From: Ligula intestinalis
Taxonomy: Eukaryota > Platyhelminthes > Cestoda > Diphyllobothriidea > Diphyllobothriidae
Assembly (NCBI GenBank): GCA_036362985.1
Contig: JAYGXS010000008.1
Span: 7,027,840 to 7,091,839 of the forward strand
Direction: 5' to 3'
Length of the DNA stretch: 64,000 nucleotides
The notes under the pieces are model-generated. The model had not been told where the DNA came from, did no database searches, and saw nothing but the letters and a program-made list of their open reading frames with translations. Below are positions 20,641 through 33,320 of the stretch, piece by piece (the stretch's first letter is position 1; the number at the start of each line of letters is the position of its first letter). A program made the position numbers and the translations under genes.

Positions 20641-22285
20641 ATACCGGCCATGGCAGGTCGGTTCATAGAAAGACATTCTGATGACTTTTAATACAGGCTT
20701 TATTATCGAAATTTGACCTTCATACCCCTAGTCGATGTGCTTTATCAACAACGGTCAAAGTGCATGAACTTCATGATAATATTTTCTGTCGCTCAAAGCT
20801 TTGGTTTGAATAATATCCCACAATTTCCTCTTTTAGTCCTGTGATGACATTTCCTTCAAGGATTTGGCTTTTTCTCTATGTTAACACATGCAACTCGTGG
20901 AGTATGTTCAGAACTAAAAAAATACATCCTTTATCAATATATTTGCTGAGAAACACCGATGATCTTCAAAAATCGAGGCCAACATACAATCCACAGGCAA
21001 TCTCAGGATTATATCCACTTATTTGATCAAAAAGCGTGATTAACTGTATGCAAACCTACCATGTCTAATTTCGTGATGACTTTTGCACAACTGTCTCGCC
21101 CTAAAGTATGTATACGTTTGGACAAATTCGCAATGGACCTTTGAAAAAAAGGTAATTTGAAGCATAGTTAATGCAGTCTGGCCATCATTTGTTTACCCCT
21201 GTCCAATTAAAATCCTTTGAGCAAAGCTAGGCTAGCGGCAAATTAGTTATAAACAGTAAAATCTGAAGTTTTTATTTTGATTCACCCACGAACAACGACA
21301 ACAATCGTGAAACATATAACAGCGCATTGGGAGCAGTATATGCCCAGAAACTTCATCCTTTCTACCATTTAACTCGTGCCAGTCTGTCTTTCTGACGGGC
21401 CAGTTGAATCGTGAATGACACGCTTGAATAAGTAGTTTAGCTACTGTCTGTTAAACTGCCAGTCCTCGTAGATTAGCTTATGCTTCAGTAATCCAGACAC
21501 AAAGTCAGCTGGTGTAATGCAGGTTGGTATGTACAAAGTACCTGCCTTACCACACGCGGTCACCGGGTCACCGCTGCTGGCCACATTTTAAGGAGTGCAC
21601 GTCGCCTATTGGAGAAAGAGAGAGGTAGATTTGATTATGAAATGCTCAGTCTTAATTTTTCCAGCAGTAGGTCCTCAACTCACGACGTAGAGAAGTTGGT
21701 ACGCAAAATGGATGATAAACCAACTATAATTACCGAGGTCTGCAACTGTCAACATCTGTATATACTGCGCGAAATAGGCCGACATCTAAGACGTGTCTTT
21801 TAAGAATCTACAGAATAAAACATGGTTGATCAATTTTAAAAGCCTGCCGGACTAAGTATATACGGACTGTAAAACTGGCTACTCCAGAAGCCGAGGTATT
21901 TTACGGCCGGCTCACAAACGACAGTTCAGTAAGTTGTACAATTCGCTAACGAAATACAGAAAATCGCAATTCAGCCAGATCAAAGGATTGTGTCATTCGA
22001 CGTCATCTCACCCTTTACATTTAGATCACTCTGCTGCTCTTTCGGCATAGTTACACCTGCTGACTCTTGTTAACTGACATCACCACATGTGATTATACTA
22101 CTTGGAACGAGTGAGTAGACTCACCTACAAATATATCAACAAACTTTTCTGAAATATTTGGCTTTGTCGATGCATTCCTTCACTTCTGTGTACCACAAAG
22201 GAATTCAAAGGGTTATTACTAGATTTCCAGTAATAAACTTCACCCGGAAATACCGCTTAATTTCAAGACATGAACACAACCTACA
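20641..22285. other. No recognisable gene
   Basis: AT-rich, with short open frames only (largest about 64 codons). No repeat, RNA or domain that I can support. Confidence 0.45.
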
Positions 22286-22779
22286 AAATACAGCGCGGTG
22301 GACTAGTTGTGCAAAAGCCCGAAGTTAGCGAAAGATTGATACTCATTTTCAAGCAAGCATTAACGCACGTATGTAAAGGAAGAAGTTATGAATGACAACC
22401 TTAGGCAAATTTCTTATGTAAAGGAAACACCATAAATACTGATTGTTTGTAAATGAGTAAAATCTTCTTTTAAATACTCACGTTCGACAAATTTAAAAAA
22501 TACCTTTCAATAAGAACAAAAAATTTATATCATAGCGTCAGTTGAGCGAATAATTATACCACTTTAATTATATAAAAATACCTTTTTATTCAAAATTTTT
22601 GATACCTAATTCAGTTTTTGGATTAAAATTATCTTCGGATATTCCTTTAAATACCGGCAAATGTTCAAGCGTTTTTGGAAATAAGTTCATATGCCGAAAG
22701 CTATGTGTGCATATTAGGACATTCCTCGAAACTAAAAAAACCATTGTCGAGAAATAATACGTCCGTGACAGTCATCTAA

Positions 22780-23615
22780 TGGTGTTGTGTCTAAGATGAA
22801 TAAAACACCTCCGCAATCGCAAGCACTTTCCCCCCGGCAAACTTACACGTGTTCTTCACGAACTCTCCCCTTCTACGATTAAGAGGTAAAGACTGTCTCT
22901 CGTTGAAGGCCACATCCATGTGAATTAACTATTTTCCTTGCTCCTGTCGAGCAGAATACATAGTCCAAAACCTGAGGCGCCAGAAAAACAAGGGTACGTG
23001 AGCACATACCGGCCTGGTTAGGTAAAGGTGAAACTAGATCGATCTCAAGTTCTATTCTCGCACATTTTTTCGATATGAATCATCGAGTCGATACTAACGA
23101 AGCCTTTCAGGTTGTCCACCGGACACCAGCCAACTTTTCCAAGGGCCTACGCCAACGGGTGCTTGCAACAGCCGAAGCAGTGGCTGTGCGACTAGCGAAT
23201 CCGGGGCTGCGTTGTCAGCAGAACCTGACAGAAGCCCTTGCACGTCCGTGGCCGACCCCGATGCCAGATGGCGATGGCATTTTGCTCCCATTCCCCAGTA
23301 ACAGTCGTAAGCTGCGCGCAAATAACAGCAATTATCCCTCCATGTATCTGCCCTCTGATCAACCCCCACAACCTAACCCAATTACCTCCCCTACCCCTCC
23401 ACCTTCCCCCAACACAGGAACCTCTGCACATCGACCTCGCCATGCGGGCGACGCGTAAACGATGAATTGTAATTAGACTACACTATTTAACCTTGTCCAA
23501 CTGTACAGTTTTAATTACCCTGCATATATTCTGGTCTAATGATGAGTTGCTGAAAACGTATGTTTGCCACATTGCCTGCTTAACTTAGTGGCGTTATGTC
23601 ATAGATGAATAAAAC
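22780..23615 (+). mobile_element. PLE-B relic with short flanking repeats
   Basis: The plus strand has FFTNSPLLRLRGKDCLSLKA (about 22850-22910), a broken GIY-YIG region, then the open frame 23075-23458 with NHRVDTNEAFQVVHRTPANF and SKGLRQRVLATAEAVAVRLA, the C-terminal part of a PLE nuclease domain. The GIY-YIG core itself is scrambled (INYFPCSCRAEYIVQN) and frame-shifted. A block with TCTAAGATGAATAAAACAC (about 22790-22810) recurs as GTCATAGATGAATAAAACAC (about 23595-23615) after the coding part, as expected for pseudo-LTR remnants. Confidence 0.65.
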
Positions 23616-23623
23616 ACGTCTTA

Positions 23624-24012
23624 CAGTAGTCGCTGGTTATTAAGCCCACGGTTAATAGGCCCAGCCGCGTATTAAGTCTAAGTCAGCTTGGAACGGAATT
23701 TTACATAGCGAAATCCACCGGCTACAAAACCCAGTTTGCCAACAGGATAGAGTGAAATTCTCATTTCTCTGGGTGCGCAACTGGTTACATGTCGCAAATT
23801 TTTTTGTTTTTGTTATTGTGTACACTACAGACAAACAGCATTCTTTTCTTGTACATAACCAAGCCCTTAACATAATACAGTATGTATGTTATGTGTAGTG
23901 CCTATGCAGTGTTTGCTAATCGAGAACTAGGACTCTCCGGTTATTGCGCCCGCCGCTTATTAAGACCAATTTGGTCTGGGCGCGAGGTGGGCTTAATAAC
24001 CGGCGACTACTG
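23624..24012. mobile_element. 389-bp MITE derived from the Tigger-like element at 41.3 kb
   Basis: Starts TA|CAGTAGTCGCTGGTTATTAA and ends AATAACCGGCGACTACTG|TA: long inverted ends with a TA target duplication. About 200 bp at its right side (23780-24000) are the reverse complement of 41270-41450 in the Tigger-like element (TTGCTAATC, CTAGGACTCTCCGGTTAT, CCAATTTGGTCTGGGC). It has no coding capacity. It inserted directly after the PLE-B tail. Confidence 0.85.
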
Positions 24013-24014
24013 TA

Positions 24015-27000
24015 TTAAATATTCAGCTGACGAATATCTGTGTGTTATCATTTTCCAAGGTACGGTCAAAATGGAGAGGACGATTTTTGGCAAGTTTTTT
24101 AATCTACCTTAAAATAAAAGATATAATTTTGGCTAGAACTGAAGAAAATTCTTATTTGATACTGGAATATTATCCACCATAAATAACTACTTTAAGGCTC
24201 TGTTTTAAGAAGTTACTAAAAGGTTTCGTTCTATCGTACTTAATAACATAGAAAATGTCTTCGAGTATGTCTATATTAAAGAAATTTCCTATGCTATAAG
24301 GAAAGACAGGGCGAAACTTACTTCTTATATACATTGTGCTGTGGAAGAATTCCAAAATTAGCAAAAAAAGGTAGGATACTAATCCCTTCCAGTACTAGAA
24401 ACGTTTGTGTCAAGTTGATCAAATGGAACTTAAGCGAAGTTTAAGGAATCGAATTTATTTTCAGAAACAAAGTGTTAGAAGTTTTAAAAATTATATTTAG
24501 CTATTCTGTGAAGTTTTTTGCACAAAATTCAGTCCGAAAAAAAGTTTCGTCGCGTTTTGTTTAAACCTCACCGCTGACCTTACACATAACTTAACCTTGC
24601 CATGGATGTTACCGCGAAGGCAGCCTATAGAAGGCCTTATTGTATGCAAGTCATGTAGAAATATAGTTTTTGTAAACAGTAGGTTCTGCTCAAGCTTTAT
24701 TTAGAAACAGAATAGACAGAAAAAAATAAGTATTGCAAAAAAATGGTCAAATAAGTGGCCTGTTTTTTCTGTATTCGCACTTTTATTACGGATTTTGGAA
24801 TAAATCTCCTGAAGCGAAAAATAATCCGTTATAAAGAGAAAGGTACGTTCTTTCATTTCCAGTCAAATTTAATCGTTTTTCTTCAGATAAATTAAATAAA
24901 TTGTCATAAGTTCCCAATTTCCCTGTGAGATTACCTTGAAAAAAGTTAATATACGCAGAATTTCGTCAGCTGACTGTCCAGTAAAAGCACTTTTTAAAGA
25001 GGTAACCTATTATGGAAACTTTTTTTATTTATCTTAGGAATAACACTATGCGAAGTATCAAGCAGACATGTTGTATGCTCGAAAATGTGGTTTGCTGTTT
25101 TAAAGCATTTCCACATTGGACCAACATGGCCATCTGCATAGAAAATAATACCCAAAAGCTCGTTTTTTCGGTAAATGCTGTTTAGTTATATCTTATTTTA
25201 AAGGGTTTGATGGAAACGTCAGATAGACGGGCAATTAGTCAACCTGTCACCTGTTATACTTGATCTTTTATCTTAACTACAATGCTAATTTCACTGTTTT
25301 AGCACTGCCATGATTCGCTATGCTTCATCTCGTTGGGACATCTTGGCTGTAAATTCCTTCAGCTTTAGCGAATAACAAAGAACTTGGTGAAAACTATTGT
25401 TCTTATTCACTTTAAAATCTCCGTTTACCGAATGAATAATCGTATAGAACATACTTATCACTGATTTAATTATAATATTCTTATGCATAATTTATCTTTG
25501 AAACTTGGAATTTATATTTGTAAGCGTCAGAAGGCACTATCTATAAAAGCTAAGTGTCGTAAAAAATATTATAACGATGTGCGCAGATAAAATGTACAAA
25601 TTTTTAGTAATGTCAGCAGAAATTGTCCTTTTAGGGCAACACTTGGCGATGTTGTGCAGTTAAAAACTCCTACAATGTAAATGGGAGCAGAGTTCAACGT
25701 GCCTCCATTTTCAAAAAAAACTTGTGGGCGAAAAACTGCTTTGGAAATTAGATGGAGGTGTAGAGTAGGCTCATACTATAATAGCTTTTCTTAATGTGAT
25801 AATGAAATTTTTGTATGGTTTGCTCGTGTTCGCTAATGTGCATAACATAAAATCCCGCGCACAAATTGCAGTTTACGCAGGGCTCCGACACGGAATTTTG
25901 ATGAATTTTCGACTTGACTTCAATCACATTTACTATGATTGTCATATGCATATCAGCCAATTTACACGCAGAAAAGGCAACTATATATGTAATAAATCGC
26001 TCGCAATATTGAGTAGCAGCTACGATAGTAGAGTAAGACTTATTCTTATGCCTACCCGACCGATGAATATAGTAGCTGCTTGCACAGTTATTCGTTGCAA
26101 TTTATTTATTAAGGGTACTTCGTGCAAAACGACAGTTTCTTTGTATCGACTGACGTGCTATACAGTGCTTAGCACGCATACACAAAAATGGCTAGCATAG
26201 GTGAAGTAGTTTATACTCCAGCTCACATTTACTGCCCAGTCGTTTGCCAAGGAGAGCTCGCGTGCAGTCATTTCTTGACATCCGCATTCTTCTAGTGCTT
26301 AGGTACTGGCCGTCGGTCCTGTAAAGGATGCTGATCACGTCGAGACGTTCATTACGGTAGGTGTTCCCCAGCAGGGCAACGAATATGAAACTGGGAGTTC
26401 GCAAACAGCACACCGTTGGTCACAGCGAATGGATCATAGAATGTTAAAATTTCCGGGATGAATATAATTCTGCGCTATCATTTAGCCAACATAGCTCTGC
26501 TTGAATCATTCAGGAAACGGGGTTTATGTAGGAGTTTCAGAGGTCCGTCTTGATTTATCATGTCACATGTTATTTTTTTCGGTTGGTTCACTAAGAAAGT
26601 TAAAGCATAAATCTCTTTTATTTGGCAGCCGATGAAAATGGTGTCAGATGTGTTGTGATGTCGTTGAATATTAAAATTGTTTCTTCCAGGAGAGGCAACT
26701 GATCTGGATGACCGTTGAGATGATTGAAAGTAATACGTACAAAAATATTTAAAACAGTGTTATTCAGCAAAATTACTGGGTCATTATCTCAGAAATTGCG
26801 ATTACATTTCCGCTCGTAGAGATGAACAGTCACCACAATAGAGCATACCTCGGAAATGTGTATACGCTTGCAAGTACGTCCAACAACCTCAAATTATAAT
26901 GGCTGCAGATCTCAACTGAGCCCAAGTCATGCCTTACGCTTTCTCTGAAACGATCGGCTTCACAGTTTTGATTCTTTCCTGTGGGTAGGATAAGGTGTTC

Positions 27001-27400
27001 AGTTGGTTGGTCAGTTCCAGTTGGAGAAACCGGTCTTTGGCAGCATCGGAGCCTGTAGAGGACAATTGCGTCGTGCTCGACTCAAAACTTCAGAGGTGCG
27101 AGACAATAAAGTAGTTATAATACAGGGACCAAAATGGTCTTAATGGAGTTCAATAAATTCCTTAGTTTGTGGACCGCATAGATTGGGGGATGTTTCCCCA
27201 TCTCATTAGTAGTTCCCTGAATGGAAATACCCAGTGAAGTTTGACCTTCAGTGGTCATCTTGCTATAAAAAGCTGACGTAATTGCTTTCAAACATCCGGC
27301 CAACGACCGAGACCGACAAACGGGTAAAAGCACACCTTCTTTTCAATATAGTTAAAGGCATTTACACCCGGGAAACTTATTTCTTTGCTGCCGGTCAGTC
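24015..27400. other. AT-rich region, no recognisable gene
   Basis: Over 3 kb of AT-rich sequence. The longest frame (25796-26200, + , 134 codons) has many Ile/His/Tyr and no motif. I see no TIRs or RT motifs in it. Confidence 0.45.
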
Positions 27401-27419
27401 CTTTCGTCAACAAATATCT

Positions 27420-28982
27420 CCACGTACACTTACCTCATCCTCCTCCTCTTCAAACTCCCAAAACATAAACCCTAGAGTTCATACAGGAAATATTCAGGCC
27501 CGAAATACTCCACCTTAAGCCTACCAAATCATCTGTGAAGGATATAATTCCTGCTTTAGCGCAACAAGAACTAGCTAACGAACTGTGCGAACCTCTGTCT
27601 ATCATCGTCTAAAAGTCTTTTAAAGAAGGCCATTGATGATATATTGTGAAACCCAAAATATTTTGTCGAATGCGCAATATGGCTTTCGTAGGGGTAGGTC
27701 ATGCGTAAAAAACTTGCTTCATACGATTCAAAGCTGGAAAAGGGCAATTGATGCTAAAGAAACCCTACATGCGGCCTACATTGATTTCCGGAAGGCCTTC
27801 AACAGTGTTCCACACCCACGTTTCCTGCACAATTCGAGAGTGATGGGTATTGGAGGCAGACTTCTTACGTGGATTGAGAATTTCCTCACTGTTCTTTCCC
27901 AAACTGTGTGCAGGATGACAACAATCAAGGCCGACAGTCATCGAGAGTGTAGTCCCTCAAGGTTGTGTACAGGAATTGGACCGCGAGTGTGCCATGTTTG
28001 CAGATGGTAAAAAAATATGGAAGGTCATCAAGTGTGCTGCCGATGAAGATAACTTCCAGGAAAGTCTTTGTTGATTAAACGATTGGTCGCATAAATGACT
28101 GTTGTTCTTCAATTCGAACAAATGTACTCTGCTGCGTCTGGGAAATCGAAATCAGGTCCCTGATGCGCGACCCTACAACTTGAATGGAATATCACTCCAA
28201 GAAGCAGAAATATAGAAAGATCTCGGCATCTGGAAAACAGACAACCTCAAACCTTCTACACAACGTTATAAGGCGGCTAAAACTGCAACTTAAATGTTGT
28301 ACGCCATCAAGCGGGCATTCACGGTTTTTTGATGAAGACTGTTTCTCGAAAATCTTTGGTATCTTCATAAGGCCACATCTTGAATACGCGATTCAAGCCC
28401 AGTGACCGTGGATGCGGCAGGATTATAAAGTATTTTAAAGGGTTCAGCGGCGAACCACAAAATTAGTAAAAGGACAAGGTTCACTACCATATGAGATACG
28501 CCTAAATAACCTTAATCTCTACTTTCTGAGTTACAGGCAGTTACGTGGAGATTTGACACAATCCTTCCGTATCGTGCGTGGCTTGGACTGCACTCTCATG
28601 TGTAACGACTTTTTCCAACTCGCCACTACAGCTAGTCTCCGAGGACATCCCTACAAACTGTATGCGCCCCAAGGACGATTGGATGTGAGGAAGCATTTTT
28701 TTCTCTTATCGGGTCATGGGCCCGTGGAATAACTTTCCCGAGGCGATTGTTATGTCCATATCTGTGGAGATTTTTAAACACCGACTTGATATGCACATGC
28801 TTCAGCAGAAGGTAACTATGTGACAAATTAACCTTAAACACCACTGAATCATGTGACGGTCTATATTTTACTGACTGAAAACATGAAAAAACACTGTTTA
28901 TATTTCTTGAGATTTTAATGTGACAAATAGGGAGGTCAAAGGCGCAAGCCTATTTTTCCCTCAAGTATACTGACTGACTGAA
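27420..28982 (+). mobile_element. Degraded CR1 copy (RT to 3' end)
   Basis: Same family or a close sister of 6545-10745. KSSVKDIIPALAQQELANEL (about 27525-27590), LSNAQYGFRRGRSCVKNLLH and TLHAAYIDFRKAFNSVPHPR (frame 27633-28010), then VVPQGCVQ, MFADGKKIW (catalytic FADD changed to FADG near 27990), KDLGIWKTDNLKPSTQRYKA, IFGIFIRPHLEYAIQAQ and RGHPYKLYAPQGRLDVRKHF. There are many stops and frameshifts. It ends in GGAGGTCAAAGGCGCAAGCC, CTCAAGTATACTGACTGACT (28935-28980). No ORF1 is visible upstream. Confidence 0.8.
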
Positions 28983-29218
28983 GGCTAACTATGGAAGTGG
29001 GCATTTGTCACACCGACGTTTAAAGGAGTTTCACGATTTGATTGCGAAAATAACCAACCTGTCAGTCCAACTTGCATCACTTGTAAAACAATGTAGAGCA
29101 TTATCAAGAGGCATTTAATGGGATTTTGTCGGGAATACATAGAGAGGTCTTTTGAAAGTTCGTATTGATAATAACCACTCATCCGAAAATTTTCAGTAGG
29201 TCGAATTTTGACCCGTTC

Positions 29219-29578
29219 AAACATTTTCTGAATGGTCGAGAATATTCGAGGCCCAGGTAACTGGATAGAAGAGGTTAAGTCGTTCTCTGGGACCAGGAGT
29301 GTATTTGTCCGACGTTTCGAACTCTCCCGCGAGCTCATTGTCAAGGAATGAAAAAACGTACAACTCAGAGTATAATTAAGTCGATTTCGCTGAGATTGAC
29401 CTCTGCCCTCGATCTGTTCGCGCAACGCGAGGTATGCCTCAGGAAGCTTGACATGCCTGTTAATTGAGCCTGCGCCTGAATGCCAGGCTTCCTGCAGCAG
29501 GCGTGAAGTTCGGTCGTCTGACCGACCCAGTATTCGCACGCGTTCGAAGTCGAAGCTGTTCCCTGGCTTGGATGCGTG
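29219..29578 (-). repeat. PLE-E right pseudo-LTR
   Basis: Direct repeat with 31681-32047, about 90% alike by eye (TTCTGAATGGTCGAGAATAT, TAACTGGATAGAAGA, CAGGCTTCCTGCAGCAGG). It covers the end of the nuclease frame and the hammerhead-like segment. Confidence 0.85.
29311..29342 (-). ncRNA. Hammerhead-like core in PLE-E right repeat
   Basis: Reverse strand: ACAATGA (for CTGATGA), AGCTC GCGG GAGAG stem, then TTC GAAAC GTC. The partner in the left repeat (31772-31803) is further decayed (GACATGTC for GACGTTTC). Core losses make both copies probably inactive. Confidence 0.45.
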
Positions 29579-30034
29579 GGCGGCCACCAGGGAATTCTTG
29601 TCGCTCCGTGGCATGGCGAGGTCATGCTGGTGCATCCTCGTGAGGACCCGTTTGCCGGTTTCACCAACATAATTGGCTTGACCACAAAGGCAGTCATTAC
29701 GGTAAATGACACCGGACTTATCATTAACGGTTACTGAGTCCTTGGGCCGCATAAGTTGCCTGCGGATTGTTGCTTCCGGTCTGTGAGCAACGCCAATCCC
29801 AAATTCACTCACCAGTCGAGCGAATTCTTCAGAAACACCAGCAATATACGGTATTGCTCGCCAGCGTTTCGGTTCTGGTTGTCCTGTTGGTTTTCTTCGT
29901 TTGGCTCCTAGCCTGCATTTTTCGACAAAGGCGCCAGGATAGCCATTCATTATGAAGAGTTTCTTGAGATTATGGACCTCGGCCTTCTTGTCGGCTGGTT
30001 CGCTGCATTGAGTTTCTACACGACGATAGAGCGT

Positions 30035-31525
30035 TCACACACAGCTGCGCTTTTGCGAGACGGGATGGTTGCTGAGGTACTTCAGGATGCGAGAGGTATT
30101 CGTCACCTTCCTGCAAACTGTTGCTTTGAGTTCCCCACCATCTTTTCTGCACACCAGCACGTCGAGGAACGGCAATTGGCTATCTTTTTCTTCCGCCATC
30201 GTGAACTGGATGCCAGGGAAGATCGAGTTCAGATTGTCTGTGAAATCCTCAATCCTTTCTCGATGAACGATGACAAACGTGTCATCAACATACCGAACCC
30301 ACAATCGTGGTCGATAATGTTCGAAAGCCATTGCTTCCAGTCGTTGTAGTACTGCTTCGACGATCAGGCCAGATAACGGTGACCCCATTGTTGTACCTTT
30401 ATCTTGTTCATACACCGTTCCACTGAAGGTGAAAAAAGTGCTCAAACAGTGTTTAAGGAGTCCAATAAGATGCTCTATTTTGAGCTTTGAGTCCGTCTCG
30501 TTGTACTTCTCTTCTAACAGGGTTTGGATGGTCTCAACCGCAAGATGTTGTGGTATTGAGGTGAAAAGTGAGGTCACATCGAAAGATACCATCACTTCGT
30601 TAGATGTTAGTTGGACAACATGTAGCTTTTGGATGAATTGTTCAACTGAGCTGATGGTCATTGCAGAGCCCTGGGTTAGAAATTTAAGGCGTGGAAACAA
30701 CCACTTGGCTAGACCAAATGTAAGGGTGCCTCTGAGGGAAATGATCGGTCGTAGAAGGATTCCTGGTTTGTGAACCTTGGGGAGGCCATAGAATCTTGGT
30801 AGCGCGACATCCTTTGGTTTTCTCTTTTGCCAGTCAAACTTTGTTATGGTTTTTGACTTCCGAAGGCTCGTCAGATCCTTGTTTATGCCGTTTATTAGCA
30901 TCTTCATCGCGTCATCTTCCCGAGGTACGAAGGCAATCCTATCGCCTAAAAAGGTCTCGACTTTGTTGACGTAGTCCTTCTTGTTTAGAATGACCGTCGA
31001 TCGCCCATTTTCGGCTGGTAGTATGACAATGTTTTTGTTGGTCTTTAGTGTCTGTAGTGAGCGTCTTGTGTTTTTTGTGGGACATCAGTCTGGAGGATAT
31101 TCACTGTCTTAGGAGATTTCGGCTTTCTCCTGGAATTGGAGCCTCACGACTGATGGATTCTGCATCCGCAATGAAGTCGACCAGATCGGCATCCATGGTA
31201 TTGAAGCAAGCGTCATAGCCCAGGACTCTTGTCTGCTCTGCTGTCAGTTGTTTGGAGGATAGATTGTGTACGATATTAGTTGGCAGAGGTTGGCATTCTT
31301 TTCGCTCAATGTGGCAAATTTCTACGTCAGTTTGGCATCATGTGCATCGCGAATGCGTCTGGCGTTGAAAGATGTTGTATGATGAAAATCATTTGTCAGC
31401 ACTTCTCCGAGGATTGTTGAGCATTTGGCTTGTTCCTCTTCGATTGCTGCTTTGTACTTGCACAAACGTAGGTGACAGTCCCCGATATGCACCCGAATCA
31501 TTCTGCGTACGTTTTGCAGGGCCAT
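30035..31525 (-). pseudogene. PLE-E reverse transcriptase (N-terminal and RT domains)
   Basis: 31525-31322 encodes the N-terminal region (MALQNVRRMIRVHIGDCHLR). Then, in shifting frames, come LGYDACFNTMDADLVDFIAD (about 31220), MSHKKHKT, NIVILPAENGRSTVILNKKD (about 31030-30970) and the open frame 30907-30035. That frame has LPRFYGLPKVHKPGILLRPI, EVMVSFDVTSLFTSIPQHLA, TTMGSPLSGLIVEAVLQ, the catalytic YVDD (30281-30292) in WVRYVDDTFVIVHRER, and QLPFLDVLVCRKDGGELKA. RT motifs are intact from 30907 on. The breaks are upstream of it and near 30035, where the frame shifts into the nuclease part. Confidence 0.85.
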
Positions 31526-31680
31526 TCGTTGACCTAGCTCAGTGTTGACAGGAGATTTGTAGCCGAGGCAGAGAGTTTGAGTCCAAGCATCTATGCGGGA
31601 ACCTCAGTTGAGCGTACGTGGAGACTTGTCGACAGGAAAAGGATTCCCAACGACGTGCTGATTTAAGTGCTTCGCGCCCG

Positions 31681-32047
31681 AACATATTCTGAATGGTCGA
31701 GAATATGTGAGGCCCAAGTAACTGGATAGAAGACGTTAAGTCATTCTCTGGGACTAAGAGTGTATTTGTCCGACATGTCGAGCTCTCCCGCGAGCTCATT
31801 GTCAAGGAATGAAAAAAATATACAGCTCAAAGTGTAATTGAGTCAGTTTCGCTGAGATTGACCTCCGCCCTTGACTTCTGCCCTCTATCTACTCGCGCAA
31901 CTCGAGGTAGGCCTCAGGAAGCTCGAAATGCCTGTTAATTGAGCCCGCGCATGAATGCCAGGCTTCCTGCAGCAGGTGTGAAGTTCGGCCATCTGACCGA
32001 CCCAGTATTCGCACGTTTTCAAAGTCGAAGCTGTGCCCTAGCTTTTT
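31681..32047 (-). repeat. PLE-E left pseudo-LTR (truncated upstream copy)
   Basis: Partner of 29219-29578. It includes the end of a second GIY-YIG frame (31889-32095: FDFENVRILGRSDGRTSHLL) and has a short extra stretch (TTGACTTCTGCCC) relative to the right copy. Homology stops at about 32042 inside the nuclease domain, as expected for the 5'-truncated partner. Confidence 0.85.
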
Positions 32048-32439
32048 CTTTATATCAAGACCGAAAGGAGTGGTTTTAACATGGTAATTGGTCAATACTC
32101 ATCCTTTACTCAATCAATAACAATTTGTATTAGTCAGTTTTATTCTCTCTTGATACTTTTTACATACGTTAAGCAGACTAAAACAATTACCAGCGGCTGT
32201 CACTCATTTTATACAGTTTACTTTCCGCGCGTTAAGCACGCATTATCTATTCCTTAATGTCGCATTATGCTTCTTACCATGACTTCCGTAATAAGCTGGG
32301 GCAGGCGGCTTCCGAAATTTGGTGGCCCCATGATGAATCGCTACACAAAATGCTATGTGATGTCAAGCATGTCTTTCCTCCTAGACGCTTTTGCCTCACG
32401 GGTGCTCTTTACTCGCGCGAGAACTGGGCAAGGGCCGCA

Positions 32440-33320
32440 GATAAGGGCTACCCAAATGATATCATGCTTTTGACTTCAAGAGGGCCTTTGATAGCGTTCC
32501 TCACATGCTTCTTTTACGTAAGATTTTGGACGTGTGGGATTCAAGAAAAATGTTAAAATGGATCAAAAGTTTCTTGTATCTCAGAAGACAGAAGGTCGTT
32601 GTTGAAAACGCAAGCTCGGAATGGTGAAGTTTGGTCCCAGCAAAGCACTTTGAAAAGGCAGTCCACATGGCAGCTACTAAGCTGCACTGGATAGAACTTG
32701 CCTTCAGAACATTCTAACTTTGTCTCAATATTCGCCGCCTTCCTAAGACCACATCTAGACGACGAAATGCAAGTTTGCACATCGTGGATAAAGAATGATG
32801 TGCACTTTTTCGAACAGGCGCAACAGAGTGCGAAGGGGATTATCGATGGTCTATAAGGCTTCCTGTACCAGGACATTTTTATAGGGCTTGACTTATTAAC
32901 CTTGTCTAACAGGCACTTACAGCGTAGCCTGCTCTTGAAATTTTAGATTGTCCGCGATCATCGTTTCTCTATGAGACGCGAGGAATCCTCCGACGTAGAG
33001 GGCAAAAATCACCTGCGTGGCTATCTCTACAAGGTCACAAAGGAATGCAATCAAGTAGAACTCAGAAACTTTTTTCTCAGCCAACGCGTAGTAAGAATTT
33101 ATAACGCGCTAACAACCGAGACGGTTACCAAGGACACAAAGGCTGCTTTCAAAAGAAGATAATCCCACTTCTGTCTGACAACGGTGACATTTTAACGGCC
33201 TTCTTAAATTATATCGACGTTTCATCGCCCTCTTCTCTCAATTAACTTTGCTTCTCACTAGCATTTGCCGCAGGAGAAACTGCAAGTTGCACGCCGCACG
33301 TATGTAAATAAAGAGAATTC
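32440..33320 (+). mobile_element. Non-LTR RT fragment, other CR1-like lineage
   Basis: AFDFKRAFDSVPHMLLLRKI (about 32468-32525) and KWIKSFLYLRRQKVVVENAS, then, after missing sequence, FRPHLDDEMQVCTSWIKND, SLSNRHLQRSLLLKF, and the frame 32971-33162 with NHLRGYLYKVTKECNQVELR, FFLSQRVVRIYNALTTETV. The core with FADD is deleted between about 32620 and 32740. The 3' UTR may end near the AATAAAG at about 33307. It resembles the CR1 copies only at protein level. Confidence 0.65.

Larger units (their letters stand above)
29219..30030 (-). pseudogene. PLE-E GIY-YIG endonuclease domain
   Basis: Frame open from 29950 to the stop at 28985. WRAIPYIAGVSEEFARLVSE, GVAHRPEATIRRQLMRPKD, then the GIY-YIG core SGVIYRNDCLCGQANYVGET with GKRVLTRMHQHDLA, AAHASKPGNSFDFERVRILG, RTSRLLQEAWHSGAGSINRH. 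The Cys pair in CLCG matches the zinc-finger-like motif usual in PLE nucleases. It continues from the RT after one frameshift (about 30030-29955; KKAEVHNLKKLFIMNGYPGA). The tail of the frame runs through the hammerhead-like segment, so the true protein end may be earlier. Confidence 0.85.
28985..32047 (-). mobile_element. PLE-E: nearly complete Penelope-like element with pseudo-LTRs
   Basis: On the minus strand the order is: partial 3' copy (32047-31681), coding part (31525-29380) with RT then GIY-YIG, then the same 3' segment again (29578-29219). This head-to-tail layout, in which a truncated upstream copy supplies a direct repeat (PLTR), is the hallmark of Penelope elements. The element is next to the CR1 tail ending at 28982. 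Confidence 0.85.

Noticed and set aside
23094..23443. Minus-strand open frames of 83-91 codons
   Set aside because: Shadows of the PLE-B plus-strand frame.
24015..27400. Possible genes such as 25796-26200
   Set aside because: AT-rich chance frames without motif or splice signals.
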